A stretch of DNA of 64,000 nt from Synechococcus sp. RSCCF101 (GTDB lineage Bacteria; Cyanobacteriota; Cyanobacteriia; PCC-6307; Cyanobiaceae), in the NCBI RefSeq assembly GCF_008807075.1, contig NZ_CP035632.1, positions 2,294,001 through 2,358,000 on the forward strand, in the 5' to 3' direction. Below, piece by piece: positions 13,435 to 24,083 of this stretch (position 1 is the first letter of the stretch; every line of letters starts with the position of its first letter). A model generated the notes under the pieces. The model had not been told where the DNA came from, did no database searches, and saw only the letters and a program-made list of their open reading frames with translations. Made by a program: the position numbers and the translations under genes.

Positions 13435-16341
13435 GTGACCGTTACCTCCTGCGTTCCTGACGCCGCAGCCGCCCCCGAGGGGACTGGGTCTGCCGCCACC
13501 GGCAGCGGTGCAGAGGTTCTGCTGCAGGTGATCCGGCGCGATGGCCAGGTGGCCGGTTTCGATGCCGGCAAGATCACCCTGGCCATGAGCAAGGCCTTCC
13601 TGGCGGTGGAGGGCGACCACGCCGGTGATTCCCACCGCATCCACGATCTGGTGGCGGAGCTCACCAGCCAGGTGGTGGATGCCCTCAGCCGGCGGCGACC
13701 CCAGGGGGGCACGGTTCACATCGAGGACATCCAGGACCAGGTGGAACTGGCCCTGATGCGGGCCGGTGAGCACCGGGTCGCCCGCGACTACGTGCTCTAC
13801 CGCGAGGCCCGCGCCCGTCAGCGGGCCGAGAAGGCTGCTCTGGCCACAGCGGACGCTCCCGCACCGACCGGTCTGCGGGTGCTCCGCAGCGATGGCCGGC
13901 TCGAGCCGCTCGATCTGCAGCGTCTGCGCCGCCTGGTGCTCGAGGCGGCCGCGGATCTGCCCGGCGTCGACGCCGACGCGATCCTGCTCGACACCCAGCG
14001 CAACCTCTTCGATGGGGTGACCGAGGCCGATGTGGCCCAGGCCCTGGTCATGTCGGCCCGGGCCCTGATCGAACAGGAGCCCGACTACAGCCGCGCCGCC
14101 GCCCGGCTCCTGCTCGACATCCTGCGGCGCGAGGTGCTGGCCAGCCTGGGGCTGCCGCAGACCGTGGACACCCAGGCCGACATGGCCGAGAGCTACGGCG
14201 AGGTGTTCCGCGCCTACATCCGCGCCGGCGCCGATCTGGAGCTGCTCGATCCCCAGCTGGCCCGCTTCGACCTGCAGCGTCTCGGCGCGGCCCTGCGTCC
14301 GGAGCGCGATCTGCAGTTCACCTATCTCGGTCTGCAGACCCTCTACGACCGCTACTTCATCCACACCAGCGCCGGCGAGCGGATCGAGCTCCCCCAGGCC
14401 TTCTTCATGCGGGTGGCCATGGGTCTGGCCATCAACGAGATCGATCGGGAGGAGCGGGCGATCGAGTTCTACGAGCTGCTCTCCAGCTTCGATTTCATGA
14501 GCAGCACGCCCACGCTGTTCAACTCCGGCACCCTGCGGCCCCAGCTCAGCTCCTGCTACCTCACCACCGTTCCCGACGATCTCGATGGCATCTACAGCGC
14601 CATCAAGGACAACGCCCTGCTGAGCAAGTTCGCTGGCGGCCTCGGCAACGACTGGACCCGGGTGCGCGGCATGGGAGCCCACATCAAGGGCACCAACGGC
14701 AAGAGCCAGGGCGTGGTGCCGTTCCTCAAGGTGGCGAACGACACGGCCGTGGCCGTGAACCAGGGCGGCAAGCGCAAGGGGGCGGTGTGCGGCTATCTCG
14801 AGACCTGGCACATCGATGTCGAGGAATTCCTCGAGCTGCGCAAGAACACCGGCGATGACCGGCGCCGCACCCACGACATGAACACGGCCAACTGGGTGCC
14901 CGATCTGTTCATGAAGCGTGTGGCCGAGGACAGCCACTGGACCCTGTTCTCCCCCGATGAGACCGCCGATCTGCACGATCTGACCGGCCGGGCCTTCGAG
15001 GAGGCCTATGAGGCCTATGAGCAGCGCGCCGAACGCGGTGAGCTGCTGGTGCACAAGCGCCTTCCCGCCATGGATCTGTGGCGCAAGATGCTGGCGATGC
15101 TGTTCGAGACGGGGCATCCCTGGATCACATTCAAGGATCCCTGCAACCTGCGCTACACCAACCAGCATGTTGGTCGGGTGCACAGCTCCAACCTCTGCAC
15201 CGAGATCACCCTGCACACCAACGATCAGGAGATCGCGGTGTGCAACCTCGGCTCGGTGAATCTGGCGGCTCACGTCAACGACGATGGCCTCGATGAGGCC
15301 AAGCTCCGGCGCACAGTGCGCACCGCAATGCGCATGCTGGACAACGTCATCGACTACAACTTCTACAACGTTGCTCAGGCCCGTCGCTCCAACCTGCGGC
15401 ACCGGCCCGTGGGCCTCGGTCTGATGGGCTTCCAGGACGCCCTTTACCGTCTGCGCCTCTCCTACGGCAGCGAGGAAGCGGTGGCCTTCGCCGACCGCAG
15501 CATGGAGGTGATCTCGTATCACGCCATCAGCGCCAGCACCGATCTGGCCGTTGAGCGGGGCCCCTATCAGAGCTTCGCCGGCAGCCTCTGGAGTCAGGGC
15601 ATCCTGCCGATCGACAGCATCCGCCTGCTGGCCGAAGGTCGCGGCGGCTATCTGGAGATGGACGACAGCGCCACGCTCGACTGGGACAGCCTGCGCGAGC
15701 AGGTGCAGCGGCAGGGCATGCGCAACAGCAACTGCCTGGCCATCGCCCCCACCGCCACGATCAGCAACATCGTCGGGGTGTGTCAGTCGATCGAGCCGAC
15801 CTATCAGAACCTGTTTGTGAAGTCGAACCTCTCGGGTGAATTCACGGTGGTGAATCCCGCCCTGGTGGAGGACCTCAAGGCCCTCGGTCTCTGGGACAAG
15901 GTGATGGTGAACGACCTCAAGTACTACGACGGCAGTGTGCAGCAGATCGATCGCATTCCCGCCGAACTGCGGCAGCTCTATGCCACCGCCTTCGAGATCG
16001 ATGCCCGCTGGCTGGTGGAGGCGGGCAGCCGCCGTCAGAAGTGGCTGGATCAGGCCCAGAGCCTGAACCTCTACATGCGCGAACCCTCGGGCCGCAAGCT
16101 CGACAACCTCTACAAGCTCGCCTGGGTGCGGGGTCTCAAGACCACCTATTACCTCCGCTCAATGGGCGCCACCCATGTGGAGAAATCCACCATGGCCGAC
16201 AGCAGCCGGGCCAACACCCTCTCGGCCGTGACCGGCAGCTACGGCACCAGTGCAGCCTCCAGCGCCGCTGTGGCTGATGAGCCCGTTGCCGCCCCATCGG
16301 CCTGCTCGGTGCTTGATCCCACCTGTGAGGCCTGTCAGTAA
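13435..16341 (+). CDS. nrdA: Class I ribonucleoside-diphosphate reductase, large subunit
   Basis: Reduces ribonucleotides to deoxyribonucleotides with NrdB. Start GTG 13435 gives 968 residues; the longer open frame back to 13126 has no family character. Two N-terminal ATP cones are visible (VLLQVIRRDGQVAGFDAGKI and LRVLRSDGRLEPLDLQRLRR), giving dATP feedback control. Catalytic parts: LRPQLSSCYLTTVPDD with the first Cys, SSNLCTEITLHT and EIAVCNLGSVNLA with the thiyl and second redox Cys, and the MRNSNCLAIAPTATISNI nucleotide loop. The C-terminus DPTCEACQ carries the CxxC that exchanges with thioredoxin. nrdB follows after 105 bases. Confidence 0.96.
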   Translation: MTVTSCVPDAAAAPEGTGSAATGSGAEVLLQVIRRDGQVAGFDAGKITLAMSKAFLAVEGDHAGDSHRIHDLVAELTSQVVDALSRRRPQGGTVHIEDIQDQVELALMRAGEHRVARDYVLYREARARQRAEKAALATADAPAPTGLRVLRSDGRLEPLDLQRLRRLVLEAAADLPGVDADAILLDTQRNLFDGVTEADVAQALVMSARALIEQEPDYSRAAARLLLDILRREVLASLGLPQTVDTQADMAESYGEVFRAYIRAGADLELLDPQLARFDLQRLGAALRPERDLQFTYLGLQTLYDRYFIHTSAGERIELPQAFFMRVAMGLAINEIDREERAIEFYELLSSFDFMSSTPTLFNSGTLRPQLSSCYLTTVPDDLDGIYSAIKDNALLSKFAGGLGNDWTRVRGMGAHIKGTNGKSQGVVPFLKVANDTAVAVNQGGKRKGAVCGYLETWHIDVEEFLELRKNTGDDRRRTHDMNTANWVPDLFMKRVAEDSHWTLFSPDETADLHDLTGRAFEEAYEAYEQRAERGELLVHKRLPAMDLWRKMLAMLFETGHPWITFKDPCNLRYTNQHVGRVHSSNLCTEITLHTNDQEIAVCNLGSVNLAAHVNDDGLDEAKLRRTVRTAMRMLDNVIDYNFYNVAQARRSNLRHRPVGLGLMGFQDALYRLRLSYGSEEAVAFADRSMEVISYHAISASTDLAVERGPYQSFAGSLWSQGILPIDSIRLLAEGRGGYLEMDDSATLDWDSLREQVQRQGMRNSNCLAIAPTATISNIVGVCQSIEPTYQNLFVKSNLSGEFTVVNPALVEDLKALGLWDKVMVNDLKYYDGSVQQIDRIPAELRQLYATAFEIDARWLVEAGSRRQKWLDQAQSLNLYMREPSGRKLDNLYKLAWVRGLKTTYYLRSMGATHVEKSTMADSSRANTLSAVTGSYGTSAASSAAVADEPVAAPSACSVLDPTCEACQ

Positions 16342-16393
16342 CCGCGCGATCGCGACGCCCGTCGCTCCGGTTCCACGTCGCCTCCACGGCTCG

Positions 16394-16433
16394 CTCCTCT
16401 CTCCTCTTCCTTCCTTCTCTCCGCTCCTCCTCC
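16394..16433 (+). other. Polypyrimidine tract before nrdB
   Basis: Forty bases that are all C/T except one G at 16423; the first 29 (16394-16422) are uninterrupted pyrimidines. The tract ends 13 bases before the nrdB ATG, where a Shine-Dalgarno sequence would be expected and is missing. It could act as an S1-dependent leader or an unusual DNA structure. Confidence 0.6.
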
Positions 16434-16446
16434 GCTGTTCAGACCG

Positions 16447-17736
16447 ATGATGCTCAACTGGGACGATCCCCTCTCCGGCGCCACCGCAACCGCTCCCTCT
16501 CCCGCCGAAGCTCCCGCTGAGTCGCCCCGTGAGGCGCCCCGTGCGGCGACTGCAACGATCACACTCGATCCACCCGTACGCCCCGGGGATGGAGTGGTGT
16601 CCAATGACGCCCTGATGGCCACGGCGGGTGCCGCTCCGGTGGTGAACCCCGAGGGGTACCGCCGCGCCCAGCGCGAAGCCGGCGGTGTCACCGGCCTGGA
16701 GGCGATCCGCATGGGTGAGGGCCGCATCCGGGTGGATGACAAGCGCATCATCAACTGCCGCGCGGATCTCAATCAGCTGGTGCCGTTCAAGTACGAATGG
16801 GCCTGGCAGAAGTATCTCGATGCCTGCGCCAATCACTGGATGCCGCAGGAGGTGAACATGAACGCCGACATCGCTCTGTGGAAATCGAGCGATGGCCTCA
16901 GTGAGGACGAGCGCATGATCATCAAGCGCAACCTCGGCTTCTTCGCCACCGCCGACTCACTGGTGGCCAACAACCTCGTGCTGGCCGTCTACCGGCACAT
17001 CACCAATCCCGAGTGCCGCCAGTATCTGCTGCGTCAGGCTTTCGAGGAGGCGCTGCACACCCACGCCTACCAGTACGTGGTGGAGAGCCTGGGCCTCGAT
17101 GAGGGCGAGATCTTCAACATGTACCGCGAGGTCCCGGTGATCGCGCGCAAGGCCGAGTGGGCCCTGCCCTTCACTCAGTCGCTGTCCGACCCCTACTTCC
17201 ACACCGGCAGCCCCGAGGCCGATCAGCGATTGCTGCGCGAGCTGGTGGCCTTCTACATCGTCTTCGAGGGCATCTTCTTCTATGTGGGCTTCGTGCAGGT
17301 GCTCAGCATGGGCCGCCGCAACAAGATGACCGGCACGGCGGAGCAGTTCCAGTACATCCTGCGTGATGAATCGATGCACATGAACTTCGGCATCGACATG
17401 ATCAATCAGATCAAGATCGAGAATCCCCACCTCTGGAGTGATGCCTTCCAGCAGGAGCTCGTCGGCATGATCCGCGAGGCCGTGGATCTGGAAGCCCGCT
17501 ACGCGGTGGAGACCATGCCCCGTGGTGTGCTCGGCCTCAACGCCCCGATGTTCGAGGAGTACCTCCACTTCATCGCCAACCGCCGCTGCTCCCAGATCGG
17601 CCTGCCCGAGCAGTACCCCGGTGCCGCCAACCCCTTCCCGTGGATGTCCGAGGTGCTCGACCTGAAGAAGGAGAAGAACTTCTTCGAGACCCGCGTCACC
17701 GAGTACCAGACCGGCGGCGCCCTCAACTGGGACTGA
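16447..17736 (+). CDS. nrdB: Class I ribonucleoside-diphosphate reductase, small subunit
   Basis: Di-iron radical subunit, 429 residues. Ligands and radical residue fit the canonical scheme: D170 ([12 protein letters not shown]), E201 and H204 in [13 protein letters not shown], the radical Tyr at 208 (four after His), E in [19 protein letters not shown], and E..H in [16 protein letters not shown]. The C-terminus GGALNWD is the peptide that docks to NrdA. The first 80 residues are an Ala/Pro-rich extension with a second copy-like LNWDDP at the N-terminus. Same strand as nrdA; leader is pyrimidine-rich. Confidence 0.95.
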   Translation: MMLNWDDPLSGATATAPSPAEAPAESPREAPRAATATITLDPPVRPGDGVVSNDALMATAGAAPVVNPEGYRRAQREAGGVTGLEAIRMGEGRIRVDDKRIINCRADLNQLVPFKYEWAWQKYLDACANHWMPQEVNMNADIALWKSSDGLSEDERMIIKRNLGFFATADSLVANNLVLAVYRHITNPECRQYLLRQAFEEALHTHAYQYVVESLGLDEGEIFNMYREVPVIARKAEWALPFTQSLSDPYFHTGSPEADQRLLRELVAFYIVFEGIFFYVGFVQVLSMGRRNKMTGTAEQFQYILRDESMHMNFGIDMINQIKIENPHLWSDAFQQELVGMIREAVDLEARYAVETMPRGVLGLNAPMFEEYLHFIANRRCSQIGLPEQYPGAANPFPWMSEVLDLKKEKNFFETRVTEYQTGGALNWD

Positions 17737-17760
17737 CCCGCGCCCGAGTCCGCGACCGCG

Positions 17761-18057
17761 TCAGCGGCTGGGACAGGGGTGCTGCAGACAGCGCTCCAGG
17801 TGCAGGATCCGGCTCACCTGGCCGCTCAGGGTGGAGCCCGGGTCCTCGTCCTGGCGACGGCCTGCTGTCAGTCCGCAGTGACTCAGGGCCATCAGCAGCA
17901 CCAGCACGGCAATCGCCGGCTGTATCAGGGCCAGGGTCATGCAGCCCACGAGGGCCAGCAGGTTCACGGGTGTGAGCGGGCCGGCAGCGAGGGCTGGGCG
18001 CATGGCGAAGAGCCGGGCACTGCTGTTCTGGTAGCAGCGCCCGCCACCCGGCACCAT
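17761..18057 (-). CDS. Small membrane protein coupled to J-domain gene
   Basis: A 98-residue frame whose ATG overlaps the J-domain gene stop (TGATG), implying translational coupling. One long hydrophobic region (LLALVGCMTLALIQPAIAVL followed by VLLMAL) could span the membrane once or twice. The C-terminal part GQVSRILHLERCLQHPC is basic with three Cys across the tail. No family recognised. A start at the inner ATG near 18003 (MRPALAAG) is also possible. Confidence 0.45.
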   Translation of the reverse strand: MVPGGGRCYQNSSARLFAMRPALAAGPLTPVNLLALVGCMTLALIQPAIAVLVLLMALSHCGLTAGRRQDEDPGSTLSGQVSRILHLERCLQHPCPSR

Positions 18058-18638
18058 CAGAGGCGGAACTGCTCCCAGGCCTGCAGCAGGTTGTAGGCCG
18101 CCTGTTTGCGCAGCCAGCGCTCCTGGTCACCGCCCCGGTCCGGATGCCAGAGGGGCAGCTTGCGCCGCCAGGTGGCGCGGATCACCTCCCAGCTCACACC
18201 CGGCTCGAGGCCCAGTTCGGCGCAGGCGCGGCAGTAGCGGTCGGGGTACGTGGGGGCTGGGTCAGGAGCCTGAATCGGCGATGGGGGCGGCATCGTCTGA
18301 TTGCGCCGCTTCGCTGGCCGGCGCCGAGGTTGTGATGGCCCTGTCCAGCTCACGCCATCCGCTGGATCATTCCGAGTTTGGCCGCCGATTCCGGGAGGAT
18401 GCGGGCGGAGCAGGACCAGGCCACTCCGCACCCCCAGCCACAGGCCAACCGCCATGAAGGCCAGCGGTGAAACCAGCATCAGCTGGCTGTCGAAGGCGTA
18501 CTGGTGCTCCTGGTTGAGCCGCGCTTCACGAGCCCGGGTCAGGATCACGCCGGCCAGGATGGCTCCCACCACCAGACAGCCGGCGGCCTGCAGGGCCATC
18601 GTGGCTGCGGCGACGGTGCGGGATCGTGGCGCGGCCAT
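18057..18638 (-). CDS. Membrane-anchored J-domain protein
   Basis: The N-terminal third has two hydrophobic segments (MALQAAGCLVVGAILAGVIL and LMLVSPLAFMAVGLWLGVRS), the middle is a Pro/Arg-rich linker, and the last 50 residues are a short J-domain: LGLEPGVSWEVIRATWRRKL, PLWHPDRGGDQE with the HPD triad, and KQAAYNLLQAWEQF. It should recruit an Hsp70 to the membrane. ATG 18638 is chosen because it lies a few bases after the restored ATPase stop at 18646 and behind a CAGGGG ribosome site; ATG 18671 would overlap that gene. Confidence 0.75.
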   Translation of the reverse strand: MAAPRSRTVAAATMALQAAGCLVVGAILAGVILTRAREARLNQEHQYAFDSQLMLVSPLAFMAVGLWLGVRSGLVLLRPHPPGIGGQTRNDPADGVSWTGPSQPRRRPAKRRNQTMPPPSPIQAPDPAPTYPDRYCRACAELGLEPGVSWEVIRATWRRKLPLWHPDRGGDQERWLRKQAAYNLLQAWEQFRL

Positions 18639-18645
18639 CCCCTGA

Positions 18646-18842
18646 TCATGCCGCGCCTGCCGGGCGATCAAGCCGGTGGGTGAGCCAGGCCATGGGCAGC
18701 ATCGGCAGCATCGCCAGGCTGCAGATCAGCCAGTCGTCGGGGCTGAGGGGCGTGGTGGCGAACCAGTGGTTCATCGCCGGCAGCTGGCTGAAGAGCACCT
18801 GCAGCGCCACAGCCACCACCACGCCCGCCAGCAGCAGGGGGC
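18646..18842 (-). pseudogene. Frameshifted C-terminal tail of the P-type ATPase
   Basis: In the frame one base away from the ATPase the DNA encodes APLLLAGVVVAVALQVLFSQ, then LPAMNHWFATTPLSPDDWL and ICSLAMLPMLPMAWLTHRLD, ending at TGA 18646. This is a perfect last two helices for the ATPase. The shift lies at a run of five G on the plus strand (18837-18841); a sixth G would restore a protein of about 876 residues. As given, the ATPase runs into a Trp/Cys-rich nonsense tail. Either a slip mutation or a base-call error. Confidence 0.75.
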
Positions 18843-21275
18843 CTGCCGCAGGGCCGGCCAGTGCAGGTGCCCCCCTCGCCAGAGACCGCGCACGGCCTCG
18901 CTCAGGCTGAGCAGGTAGATCAGCCGGCTCAGCACCAGGCCCTGCACGGCCATGGTGCGCCCCACCTCCAGGCTGCCGTGCTGGTGCTGGCCCCAGGCGA
19001 ACAGACCGAAGATCACGGCCCAGTTGAAGGCGGACACCAGGGCCAGCCGGCGCAGCAGGCCACCGGTGAGCAGCGGCGCATCGGGCCGGCGCGGTGGCTG
19101 CTGCATCAGCCCCTCGGCCCTGGGCTCGAAGGCCAGCGGCACCGAGAGGGTGAGGGAGTTGACCATGTTCAGCCAGAGGATCTGCAGCGCGGTGATCGGC
19201 AGCGGCAGCCCCAGCAGGGTGCTGAACACGATCGTCATCGACTCGCCGCCGTTGATCGGCAGCACGAAGGCCAGGGCCTTGTGCAGGTTCATCGCCACGC
19301 CGCGGCCCTCCTCCACCGCCGCTTCGATCGAGGCGAAGTTGTCGTCGGTCAGCAGCATGTCGGCCGCTTCGCGGGCCACCTCGGTGCCGCCCCGGCCCAT
19401 GGCGATGCCGATGTCGGCCTGCCGCAGGGCCGGCGCATCGTTCACGCCGTCGCCGGTCATCGCCACGATCTCCCCCGCCGCCTGCAGGGCGCGCACCAGA
19501 GAGAGCTTCTGCCCCGGCGCCACCCGGGCGAACACCGTGGTGGCGCGTGCGGCCTCCGGCAGATCCGCCTCCGCCAGTGCCTCCAGCTCACGGCTGCCCA
19601 TGGCCTGCAGCCCATCGCCCTGGCCCAGCCCCACCTGGCGGGCGATCGCCCCGGCGGTGGCCAGATGATCGCCGGTGATCATCTTCACGGCGATGCCGGC
19701 GCTGTGGCAAGCCGCCACGGCCCGGCGCACCTCCGCCCGCGGCGGATCGAGCATGCCCTGCAGGCCCAGGAAACAGAGATCGTCCGGCAGTTGCCCGGCT
19801 GTGAGCGTCGCCCCCGGTGGCAGGCGACCCTCCGCGAAGGCCAGCACCCGCTGGCCACGCTCCGCCAGCTGGCTGAGGGCCTGCTGCTGGGCCTGGGGGT
19901 GGAGGGGCTCGCTGCCGCCATCGGCGGCAAGCTGGCGGTTGCAGCGGGGCAGGATCGCCTCCAGCGAGCCCTTCATCAGCAGGCGATCGGGCGCATGCAC
20001 CGTCGCCATGCACTGGCGGGCGGCCTCGAAGGGCAGGCTGTCGCGCCGGGGCCAGCGATCCAGCAGCCCGTCGCGCTCGAGGCCGGCCCGGTCGGCGGCC
20101 ACCAGCAGGGCGGTCTCGGTGGGGTCGCCCAGCGGCCCCTCGCCCTCCTGCATCGGGGCGGCGTCGTTGCAGAGCACTCCGGCCTCCAGGGTCCGGCGCT
20201 GGGCGCTGCTGAGCTCGGCCTCTCGATCCGGGGCGTCGGCACGGCCGGCGGCCTGCACCGTCACCACCGTCATCCGATTTTCGGTGAGGGTGCCGGTCTT
20301 GTCGGAGCAGATCACGGTGGCGCTGCCGAGGGCTTCCACCGCGGGCAGCCGGCGGATGATCGCGTTGCGCCGGGCCATGCGGTGCACCCCGATCGCCAGG
20401 GTGATGGTCACGATCGCGGGCAGCTCCTCGGGGATGGCGCTCACGGCCAGGGCCACCGCCGCATCACCCATCTCGCCCCAGGGCTGGCCGCGGCTGATGC
20501 CGATCAGGAAGGTGAGCAGCGCCGCCACCGCCACCACCTTCAGCAGCAGACGGCTGAAGCGGGCGAAGCGCCGCGTCAGCGGCGTGGACAGGTTCACCTG
20601 CTGTTCCAGATCGCTGGAGATGCGCCCCAGTTCGGTGTCCTGCCCCGCGGCCACCACCACCGCCCGGGCCGTGCCGCGGCTCACGAAGCTGCCGGCGTAG
20701 GCCATGTTGGTGCGGTCGGCCAGCGGCGTGGATGGCGGCAGGGGCGCGCACTGCTTGGCCGCCGGGAGCGATTCGCCCGTGAGGCTCGATTCGTCGCAGC
20801 TGAACTCGTGCAGCTCCAGCAGCCGCAGATCCGCCGGCACCCTGCCGCCGGGCTCCAGCAGCACCACATCCCCCACCACCAGACCGGCTGCATCCAGGGG
20901 CTGACGCCGGCCGTCGCGCAGCACCACCACGGTGCTGCGCACCACCCGGGCCAGGGAGGCGATGGCCGTCTCGGCCCGGCTCTCCTGCACGAAGCCGATC
21001 ACGGCGTTGATCAGGGTCACGCTCCAGATCACCAGGGCCTCGGTGAGGGATCCGCTGAAGGCCTTGATCGCCCCGGTGATCAGCAGGGCGTAGAGGAGCG
21101 GGTCGTGGAACTGCCGCAGGAAGCGCCACCACAGGGGCCGCCGCCGCGGTGGCCGCAGGCTGTTGGGGCCATCGCGCTCCAGGCGTGTGCTCGCTTCAGC
21201 CCGGCTGAGTCCGCGCTCGGCATCGCTGGCCAGCTCCCGCAGGACCTGATCGCTGGGGAGGCTGTGATGCGGCAC
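18771..21275 (-). CDS. P2-type cation-transporting ATPase (PacL-like), 3' end frameshifted
   Basis: Membrane cation pump driven by ATP. As read, 834 residues. Motifs: actuator TGES (166-169), phosphorylation site CSDKTGTLTEN with D325, TM4 ion-site motif IPEELPAIV (281-289), KMITGDHLATA, and hinge TGDGVNDAPALRQADIG. TM6 reads WLNMVNSLTLSVPLAFEP, with N/N/S where SERCA has N/T/D, so calcium is not assured; Na+, K+ or Mn2+ are alternatives. The product ends in a frameshift-like tail (PCCWRAWWWLWRC) in place of the last helices. Same strand as the J-domain gene that follows. Confidence 0.85.
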   Translation of the reverse strand: MPHHSLPSDQVLRELASDAERGLSRAEASTRLERDGPNSLRPPRRRPLWWRFLRQFHDPLLYALLITGAIKAFSGSLTEALVIWSVTLINAVIGFVQESRAETAIASLARVVRSTVVVLRDGRRQPLDAAGLVVGDVVLLEPGGRVPADLRLLELHEFSCDESSLTGESLPAAKQCAPLPPSTPLADRTNMAYAGSFVSRGTARAVVVAAGQDTELGRISSDLEQQVNLSTPLTRRFARFSRLLLKVVAVAALLTFLIGISRGQPWGEMGDAAVALAVSAIPEELPAIVTITLAIGVHRMARRNAIIRRLPAVEALGSATVICSDKTGTLTENRMTVVTVQAAGRADAPDREAELSSAQRRTLEAGVLCNDAAPMQEGEGPLGDPTETALLVAADRAGLERDGLLDRWPRRDSLPFEAARQCMATVHAPDRLLMKGSLEAILPRCNRQLAADGGSEPLHPQAQQQALSQLAERGQRVLAFAEGRLPPGATLTAGQLPDDLCFLGLQGMLDPPRAEVRRAVAACHSAGIAVKMITGDHLATAGAIARQVGLGQGDGLQAMGSRELEALAEADLPEAARATTVFARVAPGQKLSLVRALQAAGEIVAMTGDGVNDAPALRQADIGIAMGRGGTEVAREAADMLLTDDNFASIEAAVEEGRGVAMNLHKALAFVLPINGGESMTIVFSTLLGLPLPITALQILWLNMVNSLTLSVPLAFEPRAEGLMQQPPRRPDAPLLTGGLLRRLALVSAFNWAVIFGLFAWGQHQHGSLEVGRTMAVQGLVLSRLIYLLSLSEAVRGLWRGGHLHWPALRQAPCCWRAWWWLWRCRCSSASCRR

Positions 21276-21312
21276 GGGCTCGGGCGTCCCGCATCACGCT
21301 AGATCCGGTGCC

Positions 21313-22239
21313 TCAGGCGGCCACCGGCACGTTCTGCAGCTGCAGCAGCTCCTCGCTCCGCTGCCAGAGCCGCTGGCGCTGGGCGGGGTCCAGAGCGGCG
21401 GGGGCGATGCGGCAGCTGGTGGGCCAGCCCCGCATGCCGCCGAGCTGGTCGGGGCCGTAGTGGCCGCCGGGCTCGGCCTCGGGCGCGGTGGCGGCGTAAA
21501 GCTGGGGCAGGGCGCCCTGGGCCGCGCTCTGGAAGAGGGGGTCCATGAGGCGGTAGGCCAGGGCCTCGATCCGCGAGCCGTGGCTGGCGATCGAGGTGGG
21601 CTGCAGGTTGGTGCGGGCCAGGCCCGGATGCGCGGCCAGCGAGCGCAGGCCGCCGCCGGCCGCCGCCTCCCGCTCCTGCAGCTCCAGGGCGAACATCACA
21701 TTGGCCAGCTTGCTCTGGCTGTAGGCGGCCCAGCGGTCGTAGCGGCGCTCGCCCTGCAGGTCATCAAAGCCGATGCGGCCGAAGTACTGGGCGCCGGAGG
21801 TCACCGTCACCACCCGGGCTCCGGGCTGGCTGCGCAGCAGCGGCAGCAGCTGCAGGGTGAGGGCCATGTGGGCCAGGTGGTTGACTCCGAACTGCAGCTC
21901 GAAGCCCTGGCGGGTGAGGGTGCGCGGCGGTGCCATCACCCCGGCGTTGTTGAGCAGCAGATCCAGCCGGCCGTAGTCGCGGCGCACGGTCTCGGCCGCG
22001 GCGGTGACGCTGGCCAGATCCGAGAGATCCATCGGCAGCAGCTCCAGGCCGCCCCGTGCGCTGCCGAGCAGCTGCTGGCGGGCCTGCTCACCGCGGCGGC
22101 TGGAGCGGCAGGCCATCAGCACGGTGGCACCGGCGGTTGCGAGAGCCCGGGCGCTCTCCAGGCCCAGGCCGCTGTTGGCGCCGGTGATCAGGGCGACCCG
22201 ACCGCTCTGATCGGGGATGTCCTGGCAGGTCCAGCGCAT
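21313..22239 (-). CDS. Short-chain dehydrogenase/reductase, retinol-dehydrogenase-like
   Basis: A 308-residue SDR enzyme starting at ATG 22239; the open frame upstream to 22371 lacks family character. Cofactor motif TGANSGLG at 19-26 with a following MACRSSRRGE that favours NADP(H), then LLNNAGVMAPP, the catalytic Ser in VTVTSGAQYFG, and YSQSK (YxxxK). The pattern LxxHPGxxRTNL and the length fit the retinol dehydrogenase / WWOX / protochlorophyllide-reductase-like group common in cyanobacteria. Substrate unknown. Confidence 0.85.
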   Translation of the reverse strand: MRWTCQDIPDQSGRVALITGANSGLGLESARALATAGATVLMACRSSRRGEQARQQLLGSARGGLELLPMDLSDLASVTAAAETVRRDYGRLDLLLNNAGVMAPPRTLTRQGFELQFGVNHLAHMALTLQLLPLLRSQPGARVVTVTSGAQYFGRIGFDDLQGERRYDRWAAYSQSKLANVMFALELQEREAAAGGGLRSLAAHPGLARTNLQPTSIASHGSRIEALAYRLMDPLFQSAAQGALPQLYAATAPEAEPGGHYGPDQLGGMRGWPTSCRIAPAALDPAQRQRLWQRSEELLQLQNVPVAA

Positions 22240-22321
22240 CGGGCTGCGGGTGAAAGAGGTGCGCCGCAAGGATGGCGTCCGGATGGGGTCGGTTGTGACC
22301 CCCCCTGCCGCGCCCGCCGCC

Positions 22322-22588
22322 TCAGTCCTCGGGGTCTTCGGGGTAGAGCAGGGCGGCGAGTTCGTCGGCATCCACCTCGTAGACGCGCGCCAGGCTGGTC
22401 TCGATCGCGGCGGAGACCTCCGCCGGCAGGAAGCGGGAGGCGTTCAGGGCGTCCTCGGCGATCTCGTCGGTGAGGAGCGACTCCTCGCTGTCGAGCTTCT
22501 CGTCGTTGATCACCGCCATCACCCAGCTCTGGTACGCGTACACCAGATCCGAGAACTCGAGTTCGGGATCGTTGAAGTCCAGCGCCAC
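22322..22588 (-). CDS. Conserved small acidic protein (cyanobacterial)
   Basis: An 88-residue, strongly acidic cytosolic protein: DFNDPELEFSDLVYAYQSWV, then EKLDSEESLLTDEIAEDALN, SRFLPAEVSAAIETSLARVY and VDADELAALLYPEDPED. I remember close relatives in marine Synechococcus and Prochlorococcus, possibly the family labelled DUF6761, with no known role. It is all helical by eye. It is divergent from metY, whose start is 145 bases away. Confidence 0.75.
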   Translation of the reverse strand: MALDFNDPELEFSDLVYAYQSWVMAVINDEKLDSEESLLTDEIAEDALNASRFLPAEVSAAIETSLARVYEVDADELAALLYPEDPED

Positions 22589-22684
22589 AGCCTTGTGCCT
22601 CGCTCCTGCCCCCGCAGTCTGCCTGGCAGGCCGCCCCTGACAGGGCTCTGACCCTCAGGTCCCACAGAGCCGGTCCTGAGCTAG

Positions 22685-24061
<1,377 letters not shown>

Positions 24062-24083
24062 CATCCCCCCTCGCTCCACGGCC

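Noticed and set aside
12580-15522. A 980-codon open frame on the minus strand
   Set aside because: Antisense to nrdA; the real protein is clearly NrdA, and the composition of the shadow is repetitive and unnatural. The same applies to 18861-21302, 25146-27527 and 59498-61258.
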